Position numbers and translations under genes: made by a program | Notes under the pieces: model-generated | The model's input: only the letters and a program-made list of their open reading frames with translations | What the model was told of the DNA's origin: nothing | Databases searched by the model: none | DNA from: Caprella mutica | Taxonomy: Eukaryota > Arthropoda > Malacostraca > Amphipoda > Caprellidae | Direction: 5' to 3' | Length of the DNA: 64,000 nucleotides | Assembly: GCA_947561585.1 (NCBI GenBank) | Contig: CANNZV010001153.1 | Location: forward strand, 113,583 to 177,582 | Shown here: one piece after another, positions 1-11,850 of the stretch | Layout of the letters: every line of letters starts with the position of its first letter | How positions within the stretch are numbered: the stretch's first letter is position 1

Positions 1-44
1 TTACTTTAGTAATTGAATTTCCGCACATTAAATTCGAATTACTT

Positions 45-69
45 AATCACGCACCATACGGCCACCAAT
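45..69 (-). other. Putative primer-binding site of left-edge LTR element
   Basis: Read on the minus strand, the LTR is followed directly by TGGTGGCCGTATGGTGCGTG. It starts with TGG, as a tRNA-primed binding site should. Elements B and C in this window also have TGGTGGC just inside their 5' LTR, which suggests a shared primer tRNA ending in GCCACCA. The tRNA itself was not identified. Confidence 0.5.
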
Positions 70-506
70 GTGACGTTATCGATTTACTTCCTTATAACGT
101 CTCAGTGTATGGGCTCTAAGTGATTAGGATCCTACTCTTATAGTATTTTCAGATTCCTTTCTCTTTATATATCTCTTTCTACTAAATACTCATGGTACCA
201 TGCCCTAGAACCACCTTGCCACTATGGTTCCGACCTCAGGCCTCTGGTCCAAGCTTAACTGTATTTAAGGGTAATAATGGTAAAGTATTTAACACTTAAA
301 GAGAATATATTCATTGGTCAAGCACAGGTTATTACAAAGAATATCTCCACTAGAACGCTCGCAAGTTAAGGTCTCTATAACTACGAACAGGAGATGAGGT
401 GTGTAGCTCACGAGAGCGAATCGGTAACTGACTTGACTGTCACTTACTTACAATCATATAGGTTCGTGATGATAGTAATGCATACACAATTGCTGTGTTT
501 ACATTA
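70..506 (-). mobile_element. LTR of a Ty3/Gypsy-type element related to element C (5' LTR, interior off the left edge)
   Basis: The reverse complement aligns over its whole length with the element C LTRs at 57198-57657 and 62963-63426. Shared blocks include GGCCTGAGGTCGGAACCATA, GGTTCTAGGGCATGG, GAGTATTTAGTA and the start region around the TGTGTTTACATTA end. The similarity continues past the LTR into the leader (AATTCGAATT, ATTCAATTACTAAAGT), so this is a 5' LTR or an element fragment rather than a bare solo LTR. Only about 69 bases of interior are inside the window. Short ORFs here are not genes. Confidence 0.75.
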
Positions 507-1574
507 CCACATAACTTCCCACTTAAGAATTTACATCGCTTCCTTCAAGATTACGTTTAGTCTTGACTTTTTACTAGTCAGCTATCATACAATCAAGTTG
601 CGTTATATTTTTACGTTAAGTTATTTTTACGTTAAGTTATATTTTTATATATATAACGTTTGCTATATTTTGTACTTTATTAATAGAAAAATAGTCTTAA
701 GATAATTGTTTTATCTCTTATACATTTATGTTCGATTGCTTGCATTTAATTCACTATTCAAATCAAGTCTTACAATTTAATTATAAAATTCAGCAAATCT
801 TTGCTCTTATAGTATTTTCTTTCTCAGAATTATCGTCTGACAAATACATTTGTCTGAATTCATATCGTTTTTTATACGATTATTTCGTTCATATGAACTA
901 ATCACCTATGTGATTATTTTAATGTTATTATTCGTCACTGGAATAATTACAACAACTTCTTATTTAACGGATAATTATTTATACTCAATATATACTCAAT
1001 ATACGTAAACTGCATTGAATCTTTCTTATATCGTTGTTTCGTTCATTATTGAGTTACTGGAGATTTTACGTTAAAGAATATAATTATTTAATTACTTTAA
1101 ACAATAACCTTTAATCAAATCAATTATTTCTTACTTTTCATTATTACAGGAATATAGTTTGAAACTAGATCACATATTGATTATTTAGTATCAAACCTAC
1201 TTTTCCCCTCTAGTTACCACATATTACCCGATATTACATTAACTATGGTTAAGCAGTATTAACCTCTAGGTAACTTTAAATCTCATCAAAAATATTCAAT
1301 ATACAATATTAATATCAAAATAGTCATTTAAATATTCAAGATATATATATATATCTATATCTATATCATTCCTTGTCAACCCTTCATAATGTTTCACTCT
1401 TTTTATAATGAGTCATACCTCTGAGTTTAATATTTACGTTATATCATATTTACGTTACATTATATTCACGTTAGATCATGTTTAAGTTACATCTTTTATC
1501 TGACTCGATTATCTTTAATCACTGAAACGATTGACAGGTTCTTTTTTCAATCACTGCGATTATTACTATTTGAA
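507..1574. other. AT-rich DNA without recognisable feature
   Basis: Low-complexity AT-rich sequence with short TA runs near 1345-1370. I see no coding signature, terminal repeats or RNA gene. Confidence 0.5.
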
Positions 1575-1905
1575 TAGGAATACATCATAATTATCAATCG
1601 ACTTCATCCCTGAAAATTGGTATGATTCGATATATATGTACGTTACGTGCATATCATAGGTATTTCCGGTTTACCTGAAACCTTGTTTATTTTTATAAAT
1701 ATAAATTAACATAATAATTATCTATTGACTTCATCCCTGAAAATTAGGTATGATTTCGTCATATATGTACAATACGTGCACATCTTAGGTATTTGCGGTT
1801 TTACCTGAAACCCTTTAATATTTTATAATATCACAACTCAATGTTGTATCTTAGGTATTTACGGTTTTACCTGAAACCTCGTCTATATTTTATAATATGA
1901 CAACT
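1575..1905. repeat. Short tandem repeat block, ~100-130 bp units, 2.5-3 copies
   Basis: The blocks GACTTCATCCCTGAAAATT, ATATATGTAC, TAGGTATTT and GGTTTTACCTGAAACC recur at about 1600-1685, 1725-1815 and (partially) 1845-1880. Units vary in length through AT-rich indels. The function is unknown and the block may be a decayed TE array. Confidence 0.65.
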
Positions 1906-4900
1906 CATTTGACTTTCACTGACTTAAAGGATGTTTTGACCCTATAGTCAGATATTCACATCCGTGACTGTACTTTCGGTATATTTCTATATGATATAAC
2001 CGTTTCTTATGATATCAACTTCTCTCGATATCACTTTCTCTTGATATTACCTACTAAATAAAACAGCGTAATTTATAATTTCCAAAGATTTTTATCGACG
2101 TTATTGCTTTTTAAGCCACAAACAATAAATATCATTTCATTAAAATATGCAAAATTAATGAAATACGAGAATGGGTTAATTACTTCCATTCCAGTACTAA
2201 AAATATTGAAAATTACCTCGTTCATATAAATAGGTATATCGTTACTTTACCAAATTCACCTTTGGTTATTTACATGACAAATTCACAGGTTATAAGACCC
2301 ATTTAATATCATCAACTTGGAATATTTTTATTCTCCTTATCTGTGAATATACAGTTACATATTCCATCTGTATCTCTATTTATGAGTATGCAGGTTACTA
2401 CTAATATATTTGCAACTATATTAGCTCATTTAAACATTGTTCTAATGTTTTTTTACTTAATACTTTAAACTAGTATTTTTAAGTTCGTCCTCGTCATTCG
2501 AACTCTTATATACGATTTTCTGAATTCTTTTATAATTATTTATTATAATTATACTTCGCCTTTTATAGGAAAACAACAGTTATTTTGTTATACAACGTGC
2601 TTTCCACGAGCATTTGCAATCTTCGCGCATTTATACAACTTTCACTTTCTGAAACATACGTTTCATTAGTTTTCAATGATTTTACTTATAGAATAATTAT
2701 GCAAAATAAATTAGATTTAAATGTCGTTCTCAGTCAGAAGATTATAAAAGTACTGAAATACATGGTATTTTTAGCCTATCAAAATGTAAATAGTTTTCAC
2801 TATCCCGACACATCTAAAATATTCTGTGCAATTAATATATTCCCAGATTCAATTATATCTGTTAAAAGTTTATTACTTTTAAATGATACACATTGACTAA
2901 AATTGTCATATCATTTTACTTTTTTCTACTTGCGCTATTTGAGGCTACTGGTCTTTGACACTACTTTTTACTCCACTATTTGAGACTATGATATAAATCT
3001 ATCATTCCCCCAGGAATGTAGTGTCATAACTACACTTTATATTACTAGGAACATTCGCGGCAAGTTGTAACTATTTGTGTCGTATTTTGGTGAAGCTATT
3101 CTTTATCACATACTACCTTATCTAACAAACCTTTCAATATACACTGTAAAGATTAATAATTAGTAAAGATTAATCAGGACAATATAAAATTTAAAAATAC
3201 ACAATACAAAAATATAAGTAAATATTATTATATTCCAGACACAAAATTCATTACATTATATTAACTTTAGGTTAAATAGTTAAATAGCATCACCTAGTAG
3301 TTTGCCTTGTTTTGCCTCTCTGTTTACGGGAATAGTAGAGCTGCCTCTTGTCATCTGCTGTTCCATTTCACGGCCGGTTTTTCTGGAGTCATTCGATTTC
3401 TTCTGTTCTCCCGTATAGATTGTAGATTTTCATGTAGAATTGCCGTTTTCTGCCAGTGTTTCTTGTCCTCGTCTTACTGCCTTTCCTTCGTAATCCCTTG
3501 GGTGATTACCGACAGATAAAAGTGAGTTTCTGTCGCGATGTATTTTTGTCGCTGTTAGTATTTTGTCGCTAGTGCCTAGCCACCTTCCTTCTGTATACAC
3601 TTAGTTAGTGCATCAAATTGGCGTATCCGTGCCCAGCTCGAAGTTTGTGTTGCAGCTTGGATGATTGTGTTTATTTATGCGCGCCGCTCGTTTTATACTC
3701 AGCTCGAATTTTCTCACCGGTCTTTAGAATATTAATGGTATTCTAGAACAGATTTTATAGTTAACTGCTGTTAACTTGAAAAGTATCCTTTCACATGTCA
3801 TGTGAATCTTTTCTGTTGCTTTTCCTACCCTCTCTTCCTTCCTTTTTAATGAAGTTGCTGCTGTACTTCCGTGTGTTGGAAGGGTGTGTTCTCCCATATG
3901 TGTTGGAAGAGTGTGTTCTCCCATCGGCATTGTAGAGTTGCTCCCGTAATGTCCTTTTATCGGAAGGAGTGTGATTGGCTAGTTCACTCGCATTTCATTC
4001 AATGCTGTCCTAGTGATTAACACTGTATAACACTAGGGTTTCATAGTTCTGATTTTTACCCTTTTTATCACTGGATACACTGTCTTTCCAACTTTCCTTT
4101 TACTTCTCAAAAATCTTTAAACCATTTATATTAAGTCAGTTTTTTTTTTCGTTAATAGATTCTAACCTCGTTTTTTCTCCCTCTTTTCCTCAAGACCGTT
4201 TGAAGATGCCAATATTAAATTGCCCTTTTCCTATGGGACTGATAGTAAATTATCACCTATTTTCTAAGTAGATGAGGCTTAATAATAAACTTATCCCATA
4301 GAGCAAATTAAGTCTCCGGGTTCGTTACAATTATTTGTATTATCTTAACTTGAAGAGACTTGGAGGTAATTGATTGAATTCTATTAAACTGACAAATGAC
4401 TAAACGGTAAAAGTTTTTAGGAAGTAAATTAAACACAAGGAAGTTTTAAATGGGTGTACTTATATTAAAGTTCGAATAGTACAGAGAACTGATTTACAAA
4501 GTTCATGAAGTTATATAACTTAGTACAAATTATAAATTTATATTCTGAATTACAAGTTATAAAGTTATGTTCTGAAGTTACAAGTTATATTAGCGGCTTA
4601 CATCAAAGCTATTCGTTTATAATTATATTCGAGCTCCTAGCGAGAATAACATGACCATAAATTTAAATAGCATTTCCTTCTAATGAACAGTGTATAAGAT
4701 TAAAAAGATTATGTATGATTAAATGATTATCAAATTATAGAAATTGAAAGATTAAGTAAAGATACAAGTTCAGCGTATTAACAATCTTTCTATTGTTAAT
4801 AACGTTTACTGAACTGCGGAAAAGTTCAGTGAGTGGACACTGAATGAGATAAGTACAGATTAGGAAAAATAGATAAAAGGAAAGCAATATTTGGCTAATT

Positions 4901-6242
4901 TTGAAAGAAATAATACCACGCTATCATTAATATCATAAACTACACTTTAAACTGTATTTAACATGGATCAATTAGGTATTTTAGTTTTATAATTTCATAG
5001 TTTCGGCTTTTCCGCGTGAGATGAACCACGATTTTATTAAAATAAAATCCTTAAAAGAGTCCGAAAATGATTATTTGAAGTACAGAATCGGTTTCGGAAG
5101 GTTAAAAATAGCCTATTTATATGTTTGAATTATCTCAAACAATCCATTTTGAAAATATGAAAAATATACTTTTTAAAAAAGTTCATTTTTGTAAAACGAT
5201 CATCCAGAGCTTAGCTGACTTCACAGATCAATTCGGAAGGCTCATTTTAGTAAGAATTGGTACCTTTTGAAATGATATCTGTTCGAAATTGGTCGAAATT
5301 TTCAAATTTGAGTTTCAAATTTCTATTTTTCGTGTTTAAAATTGAAGATATTCAATTGCCCATAATGTTTTTTTCAACAGTTACACGTTTTTGAAACCTA
5401 GTGTTCGGATAGATTTTTGGATGTAGATTTCGATAAATTTGTCTGTTTCTAGAAATTCAATCTGGTTTTCGAAATACAGGAGAGTTTTCAAATATAGGTG
5501 TAATTTCGACACCCCCATCCGAATTTGAAACTTTTTTATGGGATTGTAGAATATTAATTAAATAACTTATTGCACCTAATCCTGTTCGAAAATCAGCATA
5601 CATTCGAAATTGAGAGAAGTTCGAATAATTAAATATCTTTTATCTTTCGAATGAAGCAAAGTTTCGAAAAAAACTCATGAATAAAATAAATTTTGATTAA
5701 GATTTTAAATTATTAACTATAATCAAATTTGAAAAAGATCTCATATTGAATGAGTCACGAGGTCAAACGCGCATATACCTGGTGTCCGAAAGCTAGAAGT
5801 GAAATTCAAAAAAAGTGTAAGAATTAAATATGCGCATTGATGAGTTCCATTACATATCAAAAAAGATTTAAATTTGGATATGAAACAAAAAAGTTATTCA
5901 AGAAAAACATTTAGGGACCTTGTCTATAAACCAGTTCTTCATATCGAGTTAGCTCCGTAAAGGTTAACCTGACTTTTTGGGTCTACTTTGGAAAAACTTT
6001 GAAAAATTAGGTGAGCTAAAAATTGAATCCGGTTTGGCTTCGAACGCTGATCACGAATCCGTTTTCAAAAAGTTCGAAATCCAACTGGAAGTCGACATTT
6101 TCGATATAAAAGTGCATATCACGGAAAAATGGAAAAAAATGGAAAAGTTTTTTTCAACATTTACAGGTACTTTAACAACGTTTCATATATAAGCATTAGC
6201 TAGAAGACTGTAAGTGAACTAATAAATTCATTCTTATCTATA
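1906..6242. other. Long AT-rich non-coding stretch
   Basis: No ORF here looks like a protein; the 103-residue frame at 2585-2896 has ordinary AT-biased composition and no motif. The part at 3300-3960 is less AT-rich but shows no exon structure I trust. From about 5270 to 5720 and again near 6060-6110, degenerate TTCGAAATT/TTTGAAA words recur. This resembles the degenerate arms of foldback elements elsewhere in the window, but no ends or target duplication could be defined. Confidence 0.45.
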
Positions 6243-6377
6243 GGGCTAGTTCAGAGTTATCGGACAGTTGCACATTTACGCGACAGTAAGAAAAAAAGAA
6301 ATGTAAAATGAGAGATGTAAAATGTTTTTTTTAAGTGTCCGAAAATATAGAACCGTTCGATTACTGGGAATTTAACC
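6243..6377. mobile_element. Short TIR MITE, TCGGACGG family, copy 1
   Basis: A 135-bp element with imperfect inverted ends (GGGCTAGTTCAGAGTTATCG against the complement of GATTACTGGGAATTTAACC), flanked by TA on both sides. The subterminal block ATCGGACAGTTGCACATTT corresponds to GAACCGTTCGAT in the other arm. The family recurs at 34547-34709 and 38935-39081, with a half copy at 29866-29912. The TA flank suggests a Tc1/mariner-mobilised MITE. Confidence 0.6.
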
Positions 6378-6767
6378 TAGTCGGATAACTAAAATGTGAG
6401 TAACTTAAATAAATTTAACCAGCTATTTGAATTAACTAGCGATCATCTCAGTCAATGAATTTACCTGGTACAGTAGAACTCATCTATAGTAAACGTTAAC
6501 TAGTTCACTTTAGAATTTAGAGGATTTAGCTAGTTCATTGTAGAAGATACGAGAGATGAATAGAAAACTGGCATTTTCATTGCAGACTACACAAAATGAT
6601 TTTTTCTTTTTCAAATAAATTCATTATACAATGTATCTCATTTCTTAGGACACTGAAAATCAGAATGTTTCACTAATCACTATAGGGTTGTGACAATATG
6701 CGTTTAAAATCATAGATCTTAAGAATATCATAGAGACATAGACAGAACGAAATGACATGGTATGACA

Positions 6768-7800
6768 GGTGCACCGACAATTGGGCCCATCGACAATTAG
6801 GCCCGCCGACAATTGGTCCCCACGACAATTAGGCCCCGGACAATTGGGCTCCATGAAAATTGATCCTACGACAATTGGACCTAGAAAAAGATTGGGCAGA
6901 TGACACAATAAAGAAGTGTTACTTTATTATTATTAGGGAAGTGACAATATTTTCCTCTAAAAATATGCTTTATATTCTCTAAAAATATGTTTAATATTTT
7001 CTAAAAGTATGTTTTATATTTTCTAAAAATATGTCTATATTTTTTAAATTAGATTGATACACTTGATAAGGTATATATATATTAGCAAGCTCCTTAAATC
7101 ACATTTGGATGCTAATCTCACGTTTTAATGTAATGAAAATCTTTGAAGTATTCAAATAAGACGTGTTATTATGAATCATGTCATATGGATCCAATGTGTA
7201 GTGTACATCGTCTGACAAAGACAAATATTTAGTAAGAAATGTATAAAATTTAAGGGTTATACGTTACATTGAACAGTTGTTTGAACAGTTTTTGGGACAA
7301 AATGAGATTATGAGACTACATTTTGTAATAATAATTCATAAAACTCTTCAATATTGAACACTGAACAGGTTTCAAAAATTCACATTAACTTTAATTCAAT
7401 TTTTATGTTCCAATAATTTTGGCATGTCTAAATACCTATATTCGCATTTTATATTGTTTCTTGTTTGAATGATCTATCTCAGAACAAAAAATATTGTACT
7501 TTAAAAGAATAATAGTATTTATTCATGAAAAGGACATGTTCTATTAAAAATATTTATTTTTCATAACAAGAATATTTTTTCATGTAAGGAATATTCTTTA
7601 TTTTAAATATGCTCTTTTTTTATTTTTATACATAACGCATATTGTCACAACCCTATTTGTTACAGCGGTAATGGTTTTTAATTAAGTTATTACAGTAAAC
7701 TCTGAAAAAATGGGTAAATAATATAATTGTCTTGGGGCCCAATTGTCCTAGGCCCAATTGTATTGGGCCCAATTGTCTTGAGACTAACTGTCGGTCCACG
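6768..7800. mobile_element. Foldback element FB1 (ACAATTGGGCCC arms)
   Basis: The left arm (6768-6895) repeats a ~14-16 bp monomer of the form CGACAATTGGGCCC; the right arm (7728-7800) carries it inverted. Termini are GGTGCACCGACAATT on the left and, reading inward on the other strand, CGTGGACCGACAGTT on the right. The direct repeat GGTATGACA flanks it exactly (6759-6767 and 7801-7809), a 9-bp target duplication. Removing the nested hAT MITE leaves only about 310 bp. It encodes no protein. Confidence 0.75.
6934..7655. mobile_element. hAT-type MITE nested in FB1
   Basis: Ends are TAGGGAAGTGACAATAT on the left and the complement of TAGGGTTGTGACAATATG on the right. Subterminal regions are rich in AAAATATGCTT words in opposite orientations. 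Flanks TTTATTAT and TTTGTTAC look like a decayed 8-bp duplication. The related foldback arm at 12150-12303 shows the uninterrupted site (TTTGTTAT in the corresponding position), supporting insertion here. Confidence 0.65.
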
Positions 7801-7810
7801 GGTATGACAT

Positions 7811-8100
7811 GGGTTGTGACAATATGCTTTTAAAATCATCAATATGGTTGTGAGTTGTGACAATATGCTTTTGTAGTCATAGCTAGGGTTGTGACAATAT
7901 GCTTTTAAAATTATAGCTAGGGTTGTGATAATATGCTTTATAAATTATAATTAGGTTTGTGACAATATGCTTTCAAAATTATAACTAGGGTAGTCACAAT
8001 ATGCTTTTGAAATCATAGCTAGGGTTGTGACAATATGCTTTCAAAATCATTGCTAGGGTTGTGACAATATGCTTTTAAAATCATAGCTTATAGGGTTGTG
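7811..8100 (+). repeat. 34-bp tandem array made of a hAT terminal sequence
   Basis: About eight units of ~34 bp, each starting GGGTTGTGACAATATGCTTT and ending in variants of AAATCATAGCTA. The unit start is identical to the terminal inverted repeat of the hAT derivatives in this window, so a transposon end has been tandemly amplified. Confidence 0.85.
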
Positions 8101-8270
8101 ACAATATGCTTCATGAATCATAGATCTTAAGAACATCACAGACGAAATGAAATGGTATCGAATACTATATACCGCTGGTGTAGAACCATTCAATACTCTT
8201 TAATTCTCACCGCCTGTAATATTCTCTATGATTTATAAAGCATATTGTCACTAGGGTTGTGACAAGAAAA

Positions 8271-8776
8271 CAGTTTGTCAGTTACACAATATATCAGTTT
8301 GTCAGTTACACAAGAGATCAATTTGTTAGTTACACAAAAGACCAGTTTGGCAGTTACACAAGAGATCAGTTTGTCAGTTACACAAGAGATCAGTTTGTCA
8401 GTTACACAAAAGACCAGTTTGGCAGTTACACAAGAGATCAGTTTGTCAGTTACACAAGAGATCAATTTATCAGTTACACAAAAGACCAGTTTGGCAGTTA
8501 CACAAGAGATCAGTTTGTCAGTTACACAAGAGATCAGTTTGTCAGTTACACAAAAGACCAGTTTGGCAGTTACACTAGAGATCAGTTTGTCAGTTACACA
8601 AGAGATCAGTTTGTCAGTTACACAAAAGACCAGTTTGTCAGTTACACTAGAGATCAGTTTGTCAGTTACACAAGGGATCAGTTTATCAGTTACACAAGAG
8701 TTCAGCTTATCAGTTACATAAGAGACATGCTTATCATTTATACAAGGGATCAGTAATTCAGTTACACAAGATATCA
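8271..8776. repeat. 24-bp minisatellite with 72-bp higher-order period
   Basis: About 20 copies of a 24-bp unit (CAGTTTGTCAGTTACACAAG plus four bases). Variants alternate in threes (GTTTGTC..AAGAGAT, GTTTGTC..AAAAGAC, GTTTGGC..AAGAGAT), giving a 72-bp higher-order repeat in the middle. Because 24 is a multiple of three, several frames stay open on both strands (up to 193 codons). These frames are repeat artefacts, with no start context or non-repeat domain. Confidence 0.9.
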
Positions 8777-8785
8777 CTTTAAAAC

Positions 8786-9600
8786 AAGGTAATATCTTTG
8801 TTGCCATTATTAATTGAATGGATGTAATCTTTCATGCATTCCTTGATGATGATGGCAACATGTCATCGGTTAATGGTGTTTCATATCTCAGATTGCTACA
8901 GGACATTATTTGGTGCTAGTTTGCTATGCGATCTGATCATCATTTACTGGTTTGGCATGCAATCTATTTATAATTTATTAGCAAATATAAAAGATACGAA
9001 CAGGCATACGAGATACCAAATATATATAGTATTTTATTTCCATAAATAATTATATACCATTTACCTATGCAAAGCCTTATTATGGAAATACTTCAAGAAA
9101 ATATCATTATATAATATACATCCTACTAAGCTTATATGAATATAATGTAAAATTGGCGATTAATATGTTTTTTTTTTACTATTAATGCTTTGTGACAATA
9201 TCATTTCGTCTATATTGTTTCTTTTGTATCACAGTTACTTAAAAAAAAAATTATCATAATTATTAAAATAAAAATACTACTGCATTATCAGATCACATTA
9301 ACCTCACAGATCGTATACCAAAATAGCACCCCTCATTTGGCCCATACTGCACCATTCTGCAACTCGTTCTTCACTTTGGTGGATGCAAGATGGCGCTCCA
9401 CCACATTGAACAAATGCAGTTCTATAATTTGTCATTGAAATTCCTGTTCTGCACACATTCAAATATCACAACCCTTTGGATTTTCACTGCTTGGCTGCTG
9501 CACAAACTCGAGTTTACATATGAAAAAGAATATTCCATTGTGTCTCATATACAAAGTGTTTGAAGTTTCGCTGAAAGGTATAACCCGGAGACCACTTAGA
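8786..9600 (+). pseudogene. Mariner transposase remnant, copy B1
   Basis: Around 8786-8920 and 9335-9600 the plus strand shows decayed blocks aligning with copy A, including the stretch around CTTCACTTTGGTGGATGCAAGA. In copy A this corresponds to a D(N)ARPH-like transposase motif. The coding region is interrupted by a 419-bp MITE (8912-9330), frameshifts and stops. Its counterpart in locus 2 lies on the minus strand at 52900-54600. No functional product is expected. Confidence 0.6.
8912..9330. mobile_element. MITE with GGTGCTA termini inside mariner copy B1
   Basis: The left end GGTGCTAGTTTGCTATGCGA is the inverted match of the right end, which reads inward GGTGCTATTTTGGTATACGA. Flanks TTATTTG and TCATTTG are a possible target duplication; mariner copy A has a single ATTTGGCCC there. 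The same insertion exists in copy B2 (53492-53880), so it preceded the duplication of the mariner pair. Confidence 0.7.
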
Positions 9601-9919
9601 AATTTGAAAGAATGTTTCGAAGTTTGCTTCGTTCTGTCTTCAGGCTGGAGGAGATCATTTTAAACAACTTCTGTAGGGTCGCAGGAGATGTGGTTCATAT
9701 GATATAGCCATAAATATAAGACAATAAATTTTTACTTTCTTTTCCATCAACGTGGTGTATCTATGATGACAGTTGATGCATTAGAAATGCTTCTAATTCG
9801 CAATTTAAAATGTCGTTTCTGATGGAACACAGTGTGTCAGTGGATGTATTGTATAGTCCATAAGCTGTATATCAAGTCTAATAGACTGATAGTTATTAAC
9901 TTAATCACAATATGCAATC

Positions 9920-10465
9920 CAGGGTACAGGAACATAACGGGTATAGTACTTAGTAGACGACACAAAAATATGACGTCACCACAACAACACATTCCTTGTT
10001 TGTGACCGAGCGGCTCATAATTCCTCGTATTTGCATGTTAATTTCGAGAAGTTTGAAGTCATTTTATAAGGGTTTCGTGCAAAAGAAAAGCGGAAATGGC
10101 GATTGAACCTTAAAGTTAAATATATAGATATAATTCAGGTGTGTTTTTATTGTTCATTTCTTTAACTTATCTATAAAAAATAGGGTCTTGAAAATATGCT
10201 ACCTAGGAGACTAAACTAGTGCTAGTTAACTGCTAAATTGTAGTTCCTATGAATAACAAATAAGAAAAAAAATAATGGAAATACAATTTAACCAATGCCT
10301 AGTTAGTAATTGATAAGAAAAAAATCAATTTAAAAGTGATTAAGATTAAGTAGGTTTTTCCATGTTTCAAAGTGTGGTCAGAGTCGCCATTTTGAGTCAC
10401 CCGGTGGTCACGTCAAACTATAGATTCAATCAGCTGATTACCATACCCTATGTTACTGTATCCTG
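9920..10465. mobile_element. Non-autonomous hAT-type element with perfect 8-bp TSD
   Basis: Ends CAGGGTACAGGAACATA and, inverted, CAGGATACAGTAACATA. Flanked by perfect ATGCAATC duplications (9912-9919, 10466-10473). The paralogous locus near 52865 has the unfilled site (ATTCAATC on the complement, single copy). That fixes the borders exactly and shows this is younger than the duplication of the mariner pair. Length is 546 bp; no coding capacity was seen. Confidence 0.85.
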
Positions 10466-10699
10466 ATGCAATCATTGGCTGCAGCAAAAATAATCAAAAC
10501 TATACTGTTTCATCAGATAACATAATTTTTTAATTGCGAATTACGAGCACTTTAAAATAAGTTAAATACCATTATAGATGCCTCACTTTGATGGAAAAGG
10601 AAGGATTTTTATTATTATTCAACATTTATTGTCTTATATCATATGAGGCACATCTCCTGAGGTCCTACAAAAGTTGTTAAAATGACCCCTCCGAAGTGA

Positions 10700-11850
10700 A
10701 GACAGAACGATGCACGCTTCAGAACATTCTAGCATACTTTCTTGAGGGTTTTATTGTTATATTTTTGAGTGGAGATTTGAGCATATTGTATAAGAGACTC
10801 ATTGGGATCTGTTTTTATATATAAACTTATGAACTCCAGTTTGTGTAGCAGCCCATATGCGAAATTCCAAAGAATTGAGATCCGGACTGTGTGCTGACCA
10901 GGAATTTTATTTCCGTACTTCTGCTAATCACTCAACCTCGAAACTTTTCTTTAAATTCTAGAGCTGCATTTGAGCAATGTGGTCTTGCATCCACCAAAGT
11001 GAAGAAGTTGCAGGCTGGGCCAAATAATGTGCTGGAGCAATCAGAGTTTTGAAAACCATTAACTGGTAACAAGTTGCCATATTCTTTATGGAATGCTTGA
11101 ACAATTTGAACCTTTCCATTAATAATTGCAACGAAGATCATCACCTTAGCATCATACCTATCATTTGTTTTTCAGATATTTCGAGGATTTTCATTCGTAT
11201 TTTTCGATGTGTTTTTGATGGAGGCAAATTAACTTCTCGTCTGTCTAAACGATTCAATTGGCAATGTTGGATGGTTGCTGCATAATTCATTTACAAAACC
11301 GCTATTTATGTGGTTTTCGCTAATGGTCGAACTGAAGTTCAATGATAAAACCGGAAACTAAATGAATGTATGACGATCCTCCACCACGTGGTTTTGGTGT
11401 GGATGAAATCTGCTGAAAAGCTTTTCTGAGAGAAAAACCAGTGGTTTCTTCAAAGAAACTCTTCACCTCCTGAATCGCAGTTTGTGTTTTTTTTTTCATT
11501 TGCTTTTTTTGTGAATAGAATCAGTTTCACTGAATAGAACACGAACTCTTGTGAAATTTTTCAAGTAGTAAGATTTAGCCACCCTTCCATTTATCTTGGG
11601 AAAGCATGAATTTTCGGCGTACTGTTGAAGAAGGTGTTTTGGCAAACTTCAGACTGCAGGACGATGCATTTCTTCTCAAATTCCAAAATAATTTTAAATT
11701 GAAGAACAATGCTAATATTATTAGGTTGATAGAAATCCACTCTCTATGGACAAAACGGCTTATACATAATACGACTTGAAACAATTTAATTTCTCCCATT
11801 TCACAATTTGAAAAGGACAATTTTGGTAGAATACAGTGTTCCATCATGTC
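10700..11850 (-). pseudogene. Mariner transposase remnant, copy A1
   Basis: On the minus strand, the 70-codon frame at 10932-11144 reads VMIFVAIINGKVQIVQAF and then VDARPHCSNAALEF. These correspond to the central KVMIW...G and second-aspartate (D-x-ARPH) blocks of Tc1/mariner transposases. Downstream, after a stop and frameshift, residues matching the SPDLNSLEF-type third catalytic block can be followed near 10880-10850. Upstream (11150-11300) a TDEKL-like block marks the first catalytic aspartate. Several stops and shifts kill it. It is nearly identical to copy A2 at 51400-52700. Confidence 0.7.

Larger units (their letters stand above)
6672..8262. mobile_element. hAT-end-derived composite carrying nested insertions
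   Basis: The left side starts with TATAGGGTTGTGACAATATG. The same terminus and the next ~85 bp (ATCATAGATCTTAAGAA..., ACGAAATGA) recur at 8091-8160, and an inverted AAGCATATTGTCACTA lies at 8239-8254. Between them lie the foldback element (6768-7800) and a tandem array of the terminal sequence (7811-8100). The terminus matches hAT derivatives at 6934-7655 and 34952-36170. The exact element borders are uncertain. Confidence 0.5.

Noticed and set aside
394..705. 103-codon plus frame starting in the left LTR
   Set aside because: Runs from the antisense of an LTR into AT-rich DNA; composition is low-complexity Tyr/Phe/Ile.
7811..8776. CRISPR-like array of regular repeats
   Set aside because: Units are contiguous with no unique spacers, and the DNA is eukaryotic.
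8226..8807. 193-codon minus frame and two plus frames over the same bases
   Set aside because: Purely a 24-bp tandem repeat; openness on several frames follows from unit length.
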